DNA from: Streptomyces sp. B93
GTDB lineage: Bacteria; Actinomycetota; Actinomycetes; Streptomycetales; Streptomycetaceae
Assembly (NCBI RefSeq): GCF_018070565.1
Contig: NZ_JAGPXL010000007.1
Coordinates: 124,001 to 188,000 of the forward strand
Direction of reading: 5' to 3'
Length of the DNA stretch: 64,000 nucleotides
Part shown: piece after piece, positions 8,804 through 17,015 of the stretch
Layout: every line of letters begins with the position of its first letter
Numbering within the stretch: position 1 is the stretch's first letter
The notes under the pieces: model-generated
Seen by the model: the letters and a program-made list of their open reading frames with translations, nothing else
The model's database searches: none
Told to the model about the DNA's origin: nothing
Position numbers and translations under genes: made by a program

Positions 8804-9700
8804 TCAGGCTCCGAACACGGTGAACCCGAGGCCCGAGAGCTGGGCGGCGAGGGCCGCCACGGTGTCCGGGTCGTCGAAGGCACCGTTCTCGCCGAGGCCG
8901 TTGGCGGACTGGAACTCCTTGACCTTGCCCTGAGTGCGGGGGCCGTCGACGCCGTCCTGCGACAGCGGGGTGAAGCCCAGGGCGAGCAGCGCCCCCTGCA
9001 CGCCGAACACGTCCGAGACGTCCAGCGCGATCTGCTCCGGAGGCAGTCCCTGGTCCTCCACCTCGCGGGACATCAGGAAGTGGGCCCGGTCCAGCTTGTT
9101 GCGGATGCGGATGGTGCCGACGTCCGGGGTGAAGTGGCATTCGTCAGCGGCACCGATCCAGTTCCGGCCGCTCACATGGCCCTGGAACTTGGGGAAGCGG
9201 AACTTCGGGCCCATGGCCCACGCCATGCTGAGCGTGGCCAGCTGCGCGTTGGCCGGCCAGGAGGCGAACTCCCCGAACGGGTGGTGCCCGGAGCTGTCGA
9301 CACGGCCGACAAGCACCGACTCCATCTCGTCCAGCTTCTCGAAGACATGCCGGTCGATCTCGTCGTTGTCGACGTGCAGACGCGTCAGCGGCGGCGCAAA
9401 CCGGCGGTGCCCGAGCGGCGCGAGGTCCATGCGGGACTTCACCGTGTCCCACTCGGCGGCGATCTCCCCGGACGCCGCGTCCGTGCCCGTGTCGTTGACC
9501 AGCCAGCGCAGCCTGCCCGCGGCGGCCAGCGAGGCGCCGCGCTCCTGCGCGGTCGGTGCGGAGTTGTCCCGTGCCGTCTGGTCGATCTTGTTGCCGATGC
9601 CGGTGCTCACATACCCCTTCACATCCAGGTACATGAAGTTGACGCGCCCTTCGAGCGGGTCGTTGAAGCTGATCCAGTAGTCGCGAACGCTCTGGTGCAT
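8804..9700 (-). CDS. Lysozyme-like protein with C-terminal peptidoglycan-binding domain
   Basis: 298 aa from ATG 9700 (MHQSVRDYWISF), preceded by AGGAAGG at good spacing. The N-terminal ~190 residues (YVSTGIGNKID, then NAQLATLSMAWAMGP) look to me like a phage-type lysozyme or muramidase domain, although I cannot place the catalytic residues. Residues ~225-290 (VFGVQGALLALGFTPLSQDGVDGPRT...VKEFQ) are a recognisable PG_binding_1 repeat. No signal peptide. The start lies inside the upstream SARP frame, an 82-nt same-strand overlap. With its neighbours it belongs to a set of cell-wall enzymes. The muramidase call is tentative; the wall-binding domain is firm. Confidence 0.7.
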   Translation of the reverse strand: MHQSVRDYWISFNDPLEGRVNFMYLDVKGYVSTGIGNKIDQTARDNSAPTAQERGASLAAAGRLRWLVNDTGTDAASGEIAAEWDTVKSRMDLAPLGHRRFAPPLTRLHVDNDEIDRHVFEKLDEMESVLVGRVDSSGHHPFGEFASWPANAQLATLSMAWAMGPKFRFPKFQGHVSGRNWIGAADECHFTPDVGTIRIRNKLDRAHFLMSREVEDQGLPPEQIALDVSDVFGVQGALLALGFTPLSQDGVDGPRTQGKVKEFQSANGLGENGAFDDPDTVAALAAQLSGLGFTVFGA

Positions 9701-10425
9701 GATGCCGCCTTCCTGTCCGGGTCTCCTGGCCGCACGGGCAGCATCCCGGCGAACCGTGGTGAGGGCTCGACGCCCAGTTCCTCCCGCAACAGCCGGCTGA
9801 ACCCCTCGTAGTGGCGCACCGCCTCGCCGACGTTGCCCTCCGCGAGGTGCGCCGCCACGACGGCCCGGTGGGCGCTCTCACGCAGCGGTTCCGCACGGAC
9901 GCTCGCCCACGCCGCCTCCATCGCGAGGGCCGGTCTGCCCTGTCGTACGAGGGCCTCGGCGAGCGCGTCGAGGGCGTGCAGACGCAGCTGCCGCAGCCGC
10001 TCACGCTCCATCAGCACCCAGTCCTCGTCCCAGCCCGGCAGCAGGTCCTCTCCCATCAGCAGGCCCAGCGGCGGGCGTACGTCGAGCGGCGGACCGCACC
10101 CTTCCACCACGCCAAGGGCGGTCCGGGTGAGGGCATGCACGTCCACCCGCAGGGCCGGGGCGACCAGCAGAGCGTCCCCGCGACAGGCGACGAGGGGCGG
10201 CTCGCCCCGGGGCAGCTTCCACAACGTGGTGCGCAGGCTGCCTCTGGCGTGCCCCTCGGTGACCTCGGGCCACAGGGTGCCGGCGAGTACCGTCCGTGAC
10301 ACCCGCCCCCGCAGCGCCATGCAGGCCAGCAACCGCTGGCCGTTGCGGCACAGTTCCACGGGCTCGGCGTCCAGCTCCAACCGGAACTGGCCGAGCAGTC
10401 GCAGCCGGGGAGGATCAGGGATCAT
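9619..10425 (-). CDS. SARP-type transcriptional regulator (OmpR-like DNA-binding + BTAD)
   Basis: 268 aa from ATG 10425 (MIPDPPRLRLLGQFRL). Residues ~5-95 form an OmpR-type winged-helix domain; ~100-240 form the bacterial transcriptional activation domain, ending in the usual LGVEPSP. The last ~25 residues are translated across the start of the next gene and look unlike BTAD sequence, so either the overlap is real or a small frameshift hides an earlier stop. SARPs bind direct heptamer repeats of 11-bp period just upstream of a -10 box and recruit polymerase. Exactly such an array is present at 10562-10604 before the divergent transglycosylase gene. No ATPase or sensor domain is attached, so it is a small SARP. 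Confidence 0.85.
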   Translation of the reverse strand: MIPDPPRLRLLGQFRLELDAEPVELCRNGQRLLACMALRGRVSRTVLAGTLWPEVTEGHARGSLRTTLWKLPRGEPPLVACRGDALLVAPALRVDVHALTRTALGVVEGCGPPLDVRPPLGLLMGEDLLPGWDEDWVLMERERLRQLRLHALDALAEALVRQGRPALAMEAAWASVRAEPLRESAHRAVVAAHLAEGNVGEAVRHYEGFSRLLREELGVEPSPRFAGMLPVRPGDPDRKAASCTRAFATTGSASTTRSKGASTSCTWM

Positions 10426-10561
10426 GTTGACCGCTACCGCCTCACGAGCGATGGCCCACCCGGGCGCGCCCTCCGACAGGGCGTGTCGTCACCAGTTTCG
10501 GCTCCGCCCGCACCCCGTGCAACTTGGCGGAGCACAGCTGGAAGGAGGTGGAAGGCGCTGA

Positions 10562-10604
10562 TGACGGCGTAATGACGCCGCGCTGACACCGTTCTCCGTA
10601 CCGT
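10562..10604 (+). promoter_or_regulatory. Predicted SARP operator and -10 box
   Basis: Three direct heptamers, TGACGGC (10562-10568), TGACGCC (10573-10579) and TGACACC (10584-10590), are separated by exactly 4 nt, giving 11-bp periodicity. Eight nt after the last repeat is TACCGT (10599-10604), which fits a TAnnnT -10 box. This is the arrangement described for SARP-activated promoters. It faces the transglycosylase and M23 genes and lies between them and the SARP gene. Hexamer choice and transcription start are inference. Confidence 0.6.
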
Positions 10605-10718
10605 CGAAGCGGACGGACGGATCAGCCCGCGCACGAGGCTTGGGCGCGTCCCCGGCGGCGGCTCACGCCTCTCCCGCCGCTCCGTCACACCATCGGTTCG
10701 ACTCAACCCCGGTGCGCC

Positions 10719-11438
10719 ATGGTCGCTTTGTCCAACGTCCGGTTCGGAAAGCGGAACAAGGACGTACTCACCGTGCAGAAGGCCCTCCTCAGGCGGGGCC
10801 GCGAGATCCCCGACGGCGCCACCGGCCTGTTCGGCGAGCAGACCAAGGCCGCCTACCGGGCCGAGCAGATCGCCCAGGGCTTCAGCGGATCCGACGCGGA
10901 CGGCGTCCCGGGCCGCACCTCCCTGGCCGCCCTCGGCGGGATCACCGGCCTGTTCCGCCTCGACGACGAACCCATGTCGGACAGCGGCGCGGGACGGCTG
11001 ACGCTCGCCCAGGTCACCTTCCGTGATCCGGGCGACGACTCCGGCGAGGAGGCCATGCGCCGCTACGCGCGCCGGGCGTGCGAACTGACCGGAATGGACC
11101 CGAAGTTCGGCGTACCGGCGCTCGCCACCATCGCCCAGCGCGAATCCGCCTCCAACCATCCGAGGTTCCGGGTCAACATGACGGACAGGAACGCGCGCGG
11201 CCGGATCGCCCCGGACGGACATCCGCTGAACTGCTCCCGGGGCGCCACGCAGTGCGTTCCGAGCAGCTTCGCCAGCCACCACCAGGCGGGCACCGCCACC
11301 ACGCCGTACGACGTGGTCGCCTGTATGTGCGCCACGGTCAACTACGTGCGGCACCGCTATGACGTCAACCAGTCCGGCTCGGACTTCGCCGCCCGCGTCC
11401 AGCAGGCCGATCCGCGCCGGGCTCCCCACTGGTACTAG
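10719..11438 (+). CDS. Peptidoglycan-binding, lytic transglycosylase-like protein
   Basis: 239 aa from ATG 10719. Residues 1-75 form a wall-binding repeat (VRFGKRNKDVLTVQKALLRRG, DADGVPGRTSLAALGGITG) nearly identical in layout to that of the next gene. The rest resembles a soluble lytic transglycosylase domain: ATIAQRES places a likely catalytic Glu at residue 142, and GATQCVPSSF followed by ATVNYVRHRYDV matches the later part of the fold. Expected reaction: cleavage of the MurNAc-GlcNAc bond to a 1,6-anhydro product. No signal peptide. No strong Shine-Dalgarno is visible. It precedes the M23 gene by 9 nt and probably shares the SARP-controlled promoter. Confidence 0.8.
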   Translation: MVALSNVRFGKRNKDVLTVQKALLRRGREIPDGATGLFGEQTKAAYRAEQIAQGFSGSDADGVPGRTSLAALGGITGLFRLDDEPMSDSGAGRLTLAQVTFRDPGDDSGEEAMRRYARRACELTGMDPKFGVPALATIAQRESASNHPRFRVNMTDRNARGRIAPDGHPLNCSRGATQCVPSSFASHHQAGTATTPYDVVACMCATVNYVRHRYDVNQSGSDFAARVQQADPRRAPHWY

Positions 11439-11447
11439 GAGTGCCCC

Positions 11448-12116
11448 ATGGTCTCCGTCTCCAACGTTCAGTTCGGCAAGCAGAACGAGGACGTGCGCGC
11501 CGTGCAGAAGGCCCTCATCAAGCGGGGCCGCAAGATCGACGAGGCGACCGGCCGCTTCGGTCCCCAGACCAAGGCCGCCTACCGTGCCGAGCAACTGGCC
11601 CAGGGGTTCAAGGGTGCCGACGCCGACGGCGTCCCGGGCCCCACCTCCCTGGCCACCCTCGGCCGGATCACCGGTCTCTTCCGCCTCGACGGCGAGCCGG
11701 CACGGCGCGGCAGGGGGAAGGTCGCCTCACCTGTGCCCGGCCACAAGGTCACCTTCGGGTTCTTCCAGCGCGGTCCCTACGCCTGGAAACCCGACGGTGT
11801 CGGCCGCCACACGGGGCAGGACTTCGCCGCCAAGTCCGGCGTCCCCGTGGTCGCCGTACGCGGCGGGAAGATCGCCTGGTCGAACGGCCAGGGCGGCGCG
11901 TACGGCCAGTGGATCGGCCTCGCCGCGGACAACGGCCACGTCTACACCTACTCGCACCTCTCACAACGCCAGGTGAAGGCCGGCCAGCGAGTCGCCGCCG
12001 GACAGCAGCTCGGCAAGGTCGGCAGCACGGGCAACTCCTCCGGCCCCCACCTGCACTTCGAGATGTCGAAGGGCTCCTCCTGGTCCTACGGCAATGTCGC
12101 GAAGCCCACGTGGTGA
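11448..12116 (+). CDS. M23 metallopeptidase with N-terminal peptidoglycan-binding domain
   Basis: 222 aa from ATG 11448. Residues 1-75 are the same wall-binding module as in the preceding gene (VQFGKQNEDVRAVQKALIKRG, DADGVPGPTSLATLGRITG), evidence of duplication and domain swapping. The C-terminal half is a LytM/M23 zinc endopeptidase: HTGQD supplies H121 and D125, and HLHFE supplies H201/H203. Such enzymes cut peptide cross-bridges of peptidoglycan. No signal peptide is seen, as for all wall-acting proteins around it. With the transglycosylase it could open both glycan and peptide bonds. Confidence 0.9.
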   Translation: MVSVSNVQFGKQNEDVRAVQKALIKRGRKIDEATGRFGPQTKAAYRAEQLAQGFKGADADGVPGPTSLATLGRITGLFRLDGEPARRGRGKVASPVPGHKVTFGFFQRGPYAWKPDGVGRHTGQDFAAKSGVPVVAVRGGKIAWSNGQGGAYGQWIGLAADNGHVYTYSHLSQRQVKAGQRVAAGQQLGKVGSTGNSSGPHLHFEMSKGSSWSYGNVAKPTW

Positions 12117-12235
12117 CAGCCGCGAAGGCCGCGGCCGGACGACTCCTCGCGGCCCTCCTCAGAGCGGCCGCATGGCACGATGACCGCCATGTCAGGTCAG
12201 GTCTGGGTGCCACATAAACACATCGCCCGATGCGA

Positions 12236-13027
12236 CTAGGCGCTGAGGTCCGTGGCGACTCCGGTGGCGAGCCAGCGGAAGCGGGTGCGGATATCGGTGG
12301 GTGCGCGGGCGAGTTCGTGCTCGATGGCGTCGCGGCCCTCGTGGAAATGGTGCCAGCCCTCGTAGTGGACGGGGATGGCGGTGCGGGGTCGCAGCAGGCG
12401 GCACAGGCGTACGGCGTGCGCGGTGGTCATGGTGTAGCGGACCGGTCCGGTGATCGGGAAGCGCACACCACCGACATGGAGCAGTGCGGTGCCCACGGTC
12501 AGGCGCCGGGCCACCTCGCGGACGCCGCCGTACAAGACGGTGTCGCCGGAGATCCAGAGGGCGCCGTGCTGCTGGCCTTCCCAGGTGAGGGCGAAGCCAG
12601 TGACCTGTCCGGTCAGGGGCCGGGACAGGGGCGGGCCGTGACGGGCGGGGGTGGCCGTGACGGTGATGGTGGGGCGATCCGGGGCGTGCAGGCGGGTCAC
12701 GGTCCACGGGGCGAGGCCGTGAGCCCGCTGGCCGAGGCGGCGGGCGCCGGCCGGGGTGGTCAGGATGGTCCGGGCGGTGCGCAGGACGTCGCGTCCGGTG
12801 TGGTCGAGGTTGTCGCCGTGCTGGTCATGGCTGAGCAGGACGGCGTCGACCGGCGGCAGGTCGGAGGCGGCGAGGGCGGGGCCGGCGGACTTGTGGGAGG
12901 CGGTGCCCCAGCCGAAGCCGTAACGCTGCCCGGGCGGGTCGAAGGTGGGGTCGGTCAGCAGCCGCCAGCCGCCCGTCTCGATGAGCGTGGTCGGACCGCC
13001 GATGTGGGTGATGCGTATGGTGCCCAT
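12236..13027 (-). CDS. Metallo-beta-lactamase-fold hydrolase (UlaG-like)
   Basis: 263 aa from ATG 13027 (MGTIRITHIGGPTTLIETG), with GAAGGGAG upstream. The opening strand pattern and LLSHDQHGDNLD give the metal-binding motif of the UlaG/RNase Z-like branch; the usual last His of HxHxDH appears to be Asn. Further ligands may come from SGDT and PVHYEGWHH. Substrate is unknown: lactones, phosphodiesters or phosphoesters are all handled in this superfamily. It is the last gene of a leftward set after three alpha/beta hydrolases, but a strong hairpin precedes it, so it may be expressed at a different level. No signal peptide. Confidence 0.8.
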   Translation of the reverse strand: MGTIRITHIGGPTTLIETGGWRLLTDPTFDPPGQRYGFGWGTASHKSAGPALAASDLPPVDAVLLSHDQHGDNLDHTGRDVLRTARTILTTPAGARRLGQRAHGLAPWTVTRLHAPDRPTITVTATPARHGPPLSRPLTGQVTGFALTWEGQQHGALWISGDTVLYGGVREVARRLTVGTALLHVGGVRFPITGPVRYTMTTAHAVRLCRLLRPRTAIPVHYEGWHHFHEGRDAIEHELARAPTDIRTRFRWLATGVATDLSA

Positions 13028-13045
13028 GTGGGAGGCTCCCTTCCT

Positions 13046-13078
13046 CGGGCCCGGACAGAGGAAGCTGTCCCGGGCCCG
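13046..13078 (-). terminator. GC-rich stem-loop between hydrolase and MBL-fold genes
   Basis: Left arm 13046-13058 (cgggcccggacag) pairs with right arm 13065-13078 (ctgtcccgggcccg), a 13-bp stem with one bulged base and a 6-nt loop. There is no U-tract on either side. It lies between two leftward genes, so it could be a partial terminator, processing site or stabiliser. Confidence 0.55.
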
Positions 13079-13098
13079 GTGCGTGCCGCGGGCGGCGG

Positions 13099-13893
13099 TC
13101 AGGCGTGGGCGAGGGCCCACTCCAGGGCGTAGTCGGCGACCTCTTCCCAGCCGTCCTGGGCGGGCATCAGATGAGAGCGGCGGGGAAAGACCACGACCTC
13201 CGTAAGGGTGCCCTCGGCCTTGTAGTGCCTGGCGTTGGACTGCTGCACCTTGGGCGGCATGAGGTGGTCGTGCTCGCCGGAGCAGAACAGCAGTGGCGCC
13301 CGGTCCGCGTTGCGGTAGTCGACGTAGGTGTCCGTGTGGCCGGGGTGGAGGTTGGCCAGGGCGCTGCCCCAGACGATGCTGCCCGGTGCCGGGACGTGGT
13401 AGCGCTCGTAGGTGGCGTGGGCCTGGTCCTCGGAGAAGGTGTTGGTGAAGGCGTAGCGCCAGTGGTCGTAGTCGAAGCCGACAGCACGGTGGCGGTTGGC
13501 GGGGTTCCTCAGCACCGGGAAGGTCGAGCGAACCTGGGACAGCGGAACGACGGCGACGCCTTCGGTGGGCGCGGAGTTGATCGCCACTCCGGCGGCGCCG
13601 AATCCGCGGTCGAGGAGGATCTGGGTGAACGCGCCGCCGGCGGAGTGCCCCATGATGACGGGTGGTCGATCCAGCTCGGTGATGACCTTCTCCAGGCTGG
13701 AGATGATGGCGGGGACGGTCACGGCCTCGATCGGGGCCGGGTCGGCGTTGAGGGCCTCGACCTCCACGTCGAAGCCGGGATAGGGCGGGGCAATGACGCG
13801 GAAGCCCTTGTCCTGGTAGTGGATGATCCACTGCTCCCAGGCGCGCGGGGTGACCCAGAAGCCGTGGACGAGGACGATGGTGTCGGGTTGCAT
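13099..13893 (-). CDS. Alpha/beta hydrolase
   Basis: 264 aa from ATG 13893 (MQPDTIVLVHGFWVT), GAGGAG 7-8 nt upstream. HGFW forms the oxyanion region; GHSAGG contains the nucleophile Ser; GEHDHLMPP provides a likely acid; SHLMPAQDGWEE contains the likely His. This matches cytoplasmic alpha/beta hydrolases of the lysophospholipase/esterase type. No signal peptide. It starts 11 nt after the secreted hydrolase gene and is co-oriented with two other, clearly different hydrolases. Substrate unknown. Confidence 0.85.
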   Translation of the reverse strand: MQPDTIVLVHGFWVTPRAWEQWIIHYQDKGFRVIAPPYPGFDVEVEALNADPAPIEAVTVPAIISSLEKVITELDRPPVIMGHSAGGAFTQILLDRGFGAAGVAINSAPTEGVAVVPLSQVRSTFPVLRNPANRHRAVGFDYDHWRYAFTNTFSEDQAHATYERYHVPAPGSIVWGSALANLHPGHTDTYVDYRNADRAPLLFCSGEHDHLMPPKVQQSNARHYKAEGTLTEVVVFPRRSHLMPAQDGWEEVADYALEWALAHA

Positions 13894-13904
13894 GGGTGTG
13901 CTCC

Positions 13905-14744
13905 TCAGCGTGTGGCCTGGTGGGCGGAGTGGATCTGGCGGACCACGATGTCGGGGCGGGACATCATCACGACGTGGGAGGCGCCCTTGACCTCGACGGT
14001 GCGGCTGTGGGCGCGCTGGGCCATGTAGCGCTGGGCGGCGGCCGGGATGACGTTGTCGCTGCCGGGGATGACGTACCAGGACGGCAGGTCCTTCCAGGCC
14101 GGCGCGCCGCTGGGAGCCGCCAGCCCGTCCACGCTGCCGGGGCGTTGTGCGGCGGCCATCAGACGGGTCTGGGAGGACGGCAGGTCGGCGGCGAACACCT
14201 CGCGGAACTTCGCCGGGTCGATGTAGCCGTCCTTGCCGGTGCTGCCGTCCGGTAGCGGGTAGTCGCGGGTGATCAAGGCGTCCGGCAGCTTGCTGCCGGG
14301 GTACTTGCCGGCCAGTTGCAGAGCGCTCTCGCCCTGGTGGGGGGCGAACGCGGCGACGTAGACGAGAGCTTTGACGTTGGTGTGGCCGCGGGCGGCGTTG
14401 GTGATGACCTCGCCGCCGTAGGAGTGGCCGACCAGGATGACCGGGCCGTCGATGCTGTCGAGGACGCTGGAGACGTAGGCCGTGTCGCTGTCCAGGTCGC
14501 GCAGCGGATTGGCGGGGGCGATGACCGGGTAGCCGGCCTTCTGCAGGGCGGCGATGGTCTGGTACCAGCCGGAGGCGTCGGCGAAGACACCGTGGACGAG
14601 GACGACGGTCGGTCTCGGGCCGCTGGTGTGTGCCGGAGTGGCGGAGACGGGGGCGACCGCACCGCCCAGGCCGGCCACGAGCGCGGCGGCGAGCAGGCAC
14701 GTGCTGACGGTACGGCGGTGAGGCCGCTGACCGCTGAAGATCAT
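13905..14744 (-). CDS. Secreted alpha/beta hydrolase
   Basis: 279 aa from ATG 14744, AAGGAG upstream. Residues 1-36 form a signal peptide: two Arg, a hydrophobic core (CLLAAALVAGLGGAVA), then SATPA as a likely cleavage site. The mature enzyme has HGVFAD, the nucleophile elbow GHSYGG, and a C-terminal SHVVMM containing the likely catalytic His. This resembles the small esterases in the salicylate-esterase-like group. It is the only one of the three neighbouring hydrolases with an export signal, so the set may act on both sides of the membrane. Substrate unknown. Confidence 0.85.
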   Translation of the reverse strand: MIFSGQRPHRRTVSTCLLAAALVAGLGGAVAPVSATPAHTSGPRPTVVLVHGVFADASGWYQTIAALQKAGYPVIAPANPLRDLDSDTAYVSSVLDSIDGPVILVGHSYGGEVITNAARGHTNVKALVYVAAFAPHQGESALQLAGKYPGSKLPDALITRDYPLPDGSTGKDGYIDPAKFREVFAADLPSSQTRLMAAAQRPGSVDGLAAPSGAPAWKDLPSWYVIPGSDNVIPAAAQRYMAQRAHSRTVEVKGASHVVMMSRPDIVVRQIHSAHQATR

Positions 14745-14803
14745 GTGTTGGCTCCTTGCTCGGGCATCCCCGGCGGGCGGCCGGGGACGCGGGCTTTGCT
14801 CCG

Positions 14804-15628
14804 TCAGGAATTGAGGAACTCCAGCAGGTCGGCGCCGAGCTGCTCTTTGTGGGTGTCAGTGATGCCGTGCGGGGCGCCCGGATAGACCTTCAGCGTCGCG
14901 TTCTTGATGCGGGCGGCCGACGCCTTGCCACCGACCTCGAAGGGCACGACCTGGTCGTCGTCGCCGTGGATGACCAGCGTGGGCACGTCGATGGCGTCCA
15001 GGTCGGTGCGGAAGTCGGTGGCGGAGAAGGCCGCGATGCACTCGTAGGCGCCCCGGTGCCCGGCCTGGAGGCTCTGTCGCCAGAACGCCTCTCGGGTGCC
15101 TGGGGAGACGACGGCACCGGGCCGGTTGTTGCCGAAGAACGGCCCGTCGGCGAGGTCGTGGTAGAGCTGTGAGCGGTCGGCGAGCGATCCGGCCCGGATC
15201 GAGTCGAAGGTCTCGATCGGGACGCCGCCGGGGTTGTCGTCGGTCTTGAGCATGAACGGCGGGACCGCGGAGACGAGCACGATCTGGGCGAGCCGGGCGG
15301 TGCCGTGGCGGCCGACGTAGCGGGCGACCTCGCCGCCGCCGGTGGAGAAGCCGACCAGGGTGGCGTCACGCAGATCCAGGGTGTCGATGAGCGTGGCCAG
15401 GTCGTCGGCGTAGGTGTTCATCTCGTTGCCGTTCCACGTCTGGGTGGAGCGGCCGTGACCGCGCCGGTCGTGGGCTATGGCACGGAAGCCATGGCTGGCC
15501 AGGAACAGTTGCTGGGCCTCCCAGCTGTCGGAGTTCAGAGGCCAGCCGTGGCTGAGGACGACGGGGCGGCCCGTTCCCCAGTCCTTGTAGTAGATCTGGG
15601 CGTCGTCGGATGCGGTGACGAAGGGCAT
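14804..15628 (-). CDS. Alpha/beta hydrolase, cofactor-free haloperoxidase/perhydrolase type
   Basis: 274 aa from ATG 15628 ([18 protein letters not shown]). [26 protein letters not shown] (nucleophile), HGDDD (acid) and [10 protein letters not shown] (His) match the non-haem chloroperoxidase family closely and in full length. Members catalyse ester hydrolysis and perhydrolysis of acids; halogenation is a side reaction. First gene of the leftward set facing the AraC-type regulator, so probably the directly regulated one. No signal peptide. Confidence 0.9.
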   Translation of the reverse strand: MPFVTASDDAQIYYKDWGTGRPVVLSHGWPLNSDSWEAQQLFLASHGFRAIAHDRRGHGRSTQTWNGNEMNTYADDLATLIDTLDLRDATLVGFSTGGGEVARYVGRHGTARLAQIVLVSAVPPFMLKTDDNPGGVPIETFDSIRAGSLADRSQLYHDLADGPFFGNNRPGAVVSPGTREAFWRQSLQAGHRGAYECIAAFSATDFRTDLDAIDVPTLVIHGDDDQVVPFEVGGKASAARIKNATLKVYPGAPHGITDTHKEQLGADLLEFLNS

Positions 15629-15941
15629 GGGCTTCTCCCAACCGGTAGCCGGGGTGCCGCATGAACCCGTCCTCCCCGCCGCACCCCGCCGTTTGTGAAG
15701 GACTTGTGCGGGAGCGTGGCACGGGCATCATCCGTCGGATTTACCCTGCCTGCCCGATCCTGTCCCCTGTGTGCCACGGCTCCGGCCGGCCACCCGCGCA
15801 CCTGCTGCTTCGCGAGCCACAGGAGAGGAGACGTGCCCCGCATGCGCGTGTTGCATACAGGCATCTTTGCCTGGAAAGCCGCACACGGCGGACACTCGCG
15901 TCCTAGGCGGCGACCCGGCGCTGCCCGGAACGGGAGGCGCC
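15629..15941. promoter_or_regulatory. Divergent region between hydrolase set and AraC-type regulator
   Basis: 313 nt containing the start regions of both units. It is less GC-rich than its surroundings around 15690-15720 and 15840-15880. I found no long inverted repeat or convincing hexamer pair. Open frames reaching into it from the regulator lack family similarity and a ribosome binding site. Confidence 0.35.
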
Positions 15942-16919
15942 GTGCTCGTCCTCGACACAAACGATCTTCGAGTCGGTGACCGGATCGCGGCCTTCGAGGC
16001 GGTGGCCGCCGGTGAGGGCGGCGTCTCCGCCGTCCAGGAGGAGACCGAGGAGGGGGTCTGGAAACGACTCGAACTCTGGCACCTCGGCCCGCTCACGCTC
16101 TTCCACACCCAGGGCACGGGGGTGCGCATCTCCCGCTCGCTCCGGCAGGCACGGCGCGATGCGATGGATACCGTCGCGATCAATATCCACCGCCAGGGAG
16201 CCGGCGGCTTCACCTGGGCTGACCACCGGCAGCGCATCGGCCCGAACAGCGCGACCATGCACCACATGCCTGCCGGGTACGAGTACTGGTGGTCCGGCCT
16301 CGGCAGCACGCTGGCCCTGATGTTCGACACCGAACGCCTCAGCCTGCCCGAGGACACGATCCGGGCATCGATCCCGACGCTCGAGCACAGCCCCGTCGGA
16401 CGGCTGCTGATCAACCACGTCCTCGGCGTGCACCGCATCGCCGACCAGGTCAGCATGGGCCCGGAAGCCGATGCCCTCGCCTCCGCCACCGTGGAACTCG
16501 TCCGAGCCTGGGTGGTGTCGGTGGCCGGCGACGACCTCACCCGCCGGGCAGTCGCACGGGAGACCCTCCTCACCCGCGTCCTGGCCTACGCCCGCGCCCA
16601 CCTGAGGGAACCCGACCTCACCCCTCAGCGGATTGCCTGGGCGCACAACACCTCCGTGCGGACGCTGTACCGGTTGTGCGACGACGGCGGAGTCAGTCTC
16701 GAGAAGTGGATCATCCGCCGTCGGCTCGAGGGTGCACGTGCCGACCTCGCAGCCCCCGGGCACGCACACCGCACAATCGACACCATTGCCCGCAGTTGGG
16801 GCTTCACCAACCCCGCCTTCTTCTCCCGCCGCTTCCGCCAGACCTACGGCACCACGCCCAGCCAGTGGCGAAGGCTCTCCCCGCAGGACCGACTCCTGTC
16901 GCCGCCGGACGATCTCTGA
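15942..16919 (+). CDS. AraC-family transcriptional regulator
   Basis: 325 aa. GTG 15942 is chosen because GGGAGG lies 5-6 nt upstream and the protein begins with folded sequence there (VLVLDTNDLRVGD); the longer upstream frame is Cys/Pro-rich and unlike the family. Residues ~10-190 look like the AraC-binding-like ligand domain; ~215-315 contain the two helix-turn-helix units, ending in SWGFTNPAFFSRRFRQTYGTTPSQWR. It diverges from three hydrolase genes, the standard arrangement for a local activator. Ligand unknown. It ends ~100 nt before the convergent mbtH gene, so it may or may not belong to the biosynthetic cluster. Confidence 0.9.
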   Translation: MLVLDTNDLRVGDRIAAFEAVAAGEGGVSAVQEETEEGVWKRLELWHLGPLTLFHTQGTGVRISRSLRQARRDAMDTVAINIHRQGAGGFTWADHRQRIGPNSATMHHMPAGYEYWWSGLGSTLALMFDTERLSLPEDTIRASIPTLEHSPVGRLLINHVLGVHRIADQVSMGPEADALASATVELVRAWVVSVAGDDLTRRAVARETLLTRVLAYARAHLREPDLTPQRIAWAHNTSVRTLYRLCDDGGVSLEKWIIRRRLEGARADLAAPGHAHRTIDTIARSWGFTNPAFFSRRFRQTYGTTPSQWRRLSPQDRLLSPPDDL

Positions 16920-17015
16920 CCAAACCTTCCAGTAGCAGCCTCGGGAACGGGGTGCACACCAGGGGAACGGGCAGGTCCGCGAGACCGCCGCACCCGCCGC
17001 CCCCCGCCTCACCCG

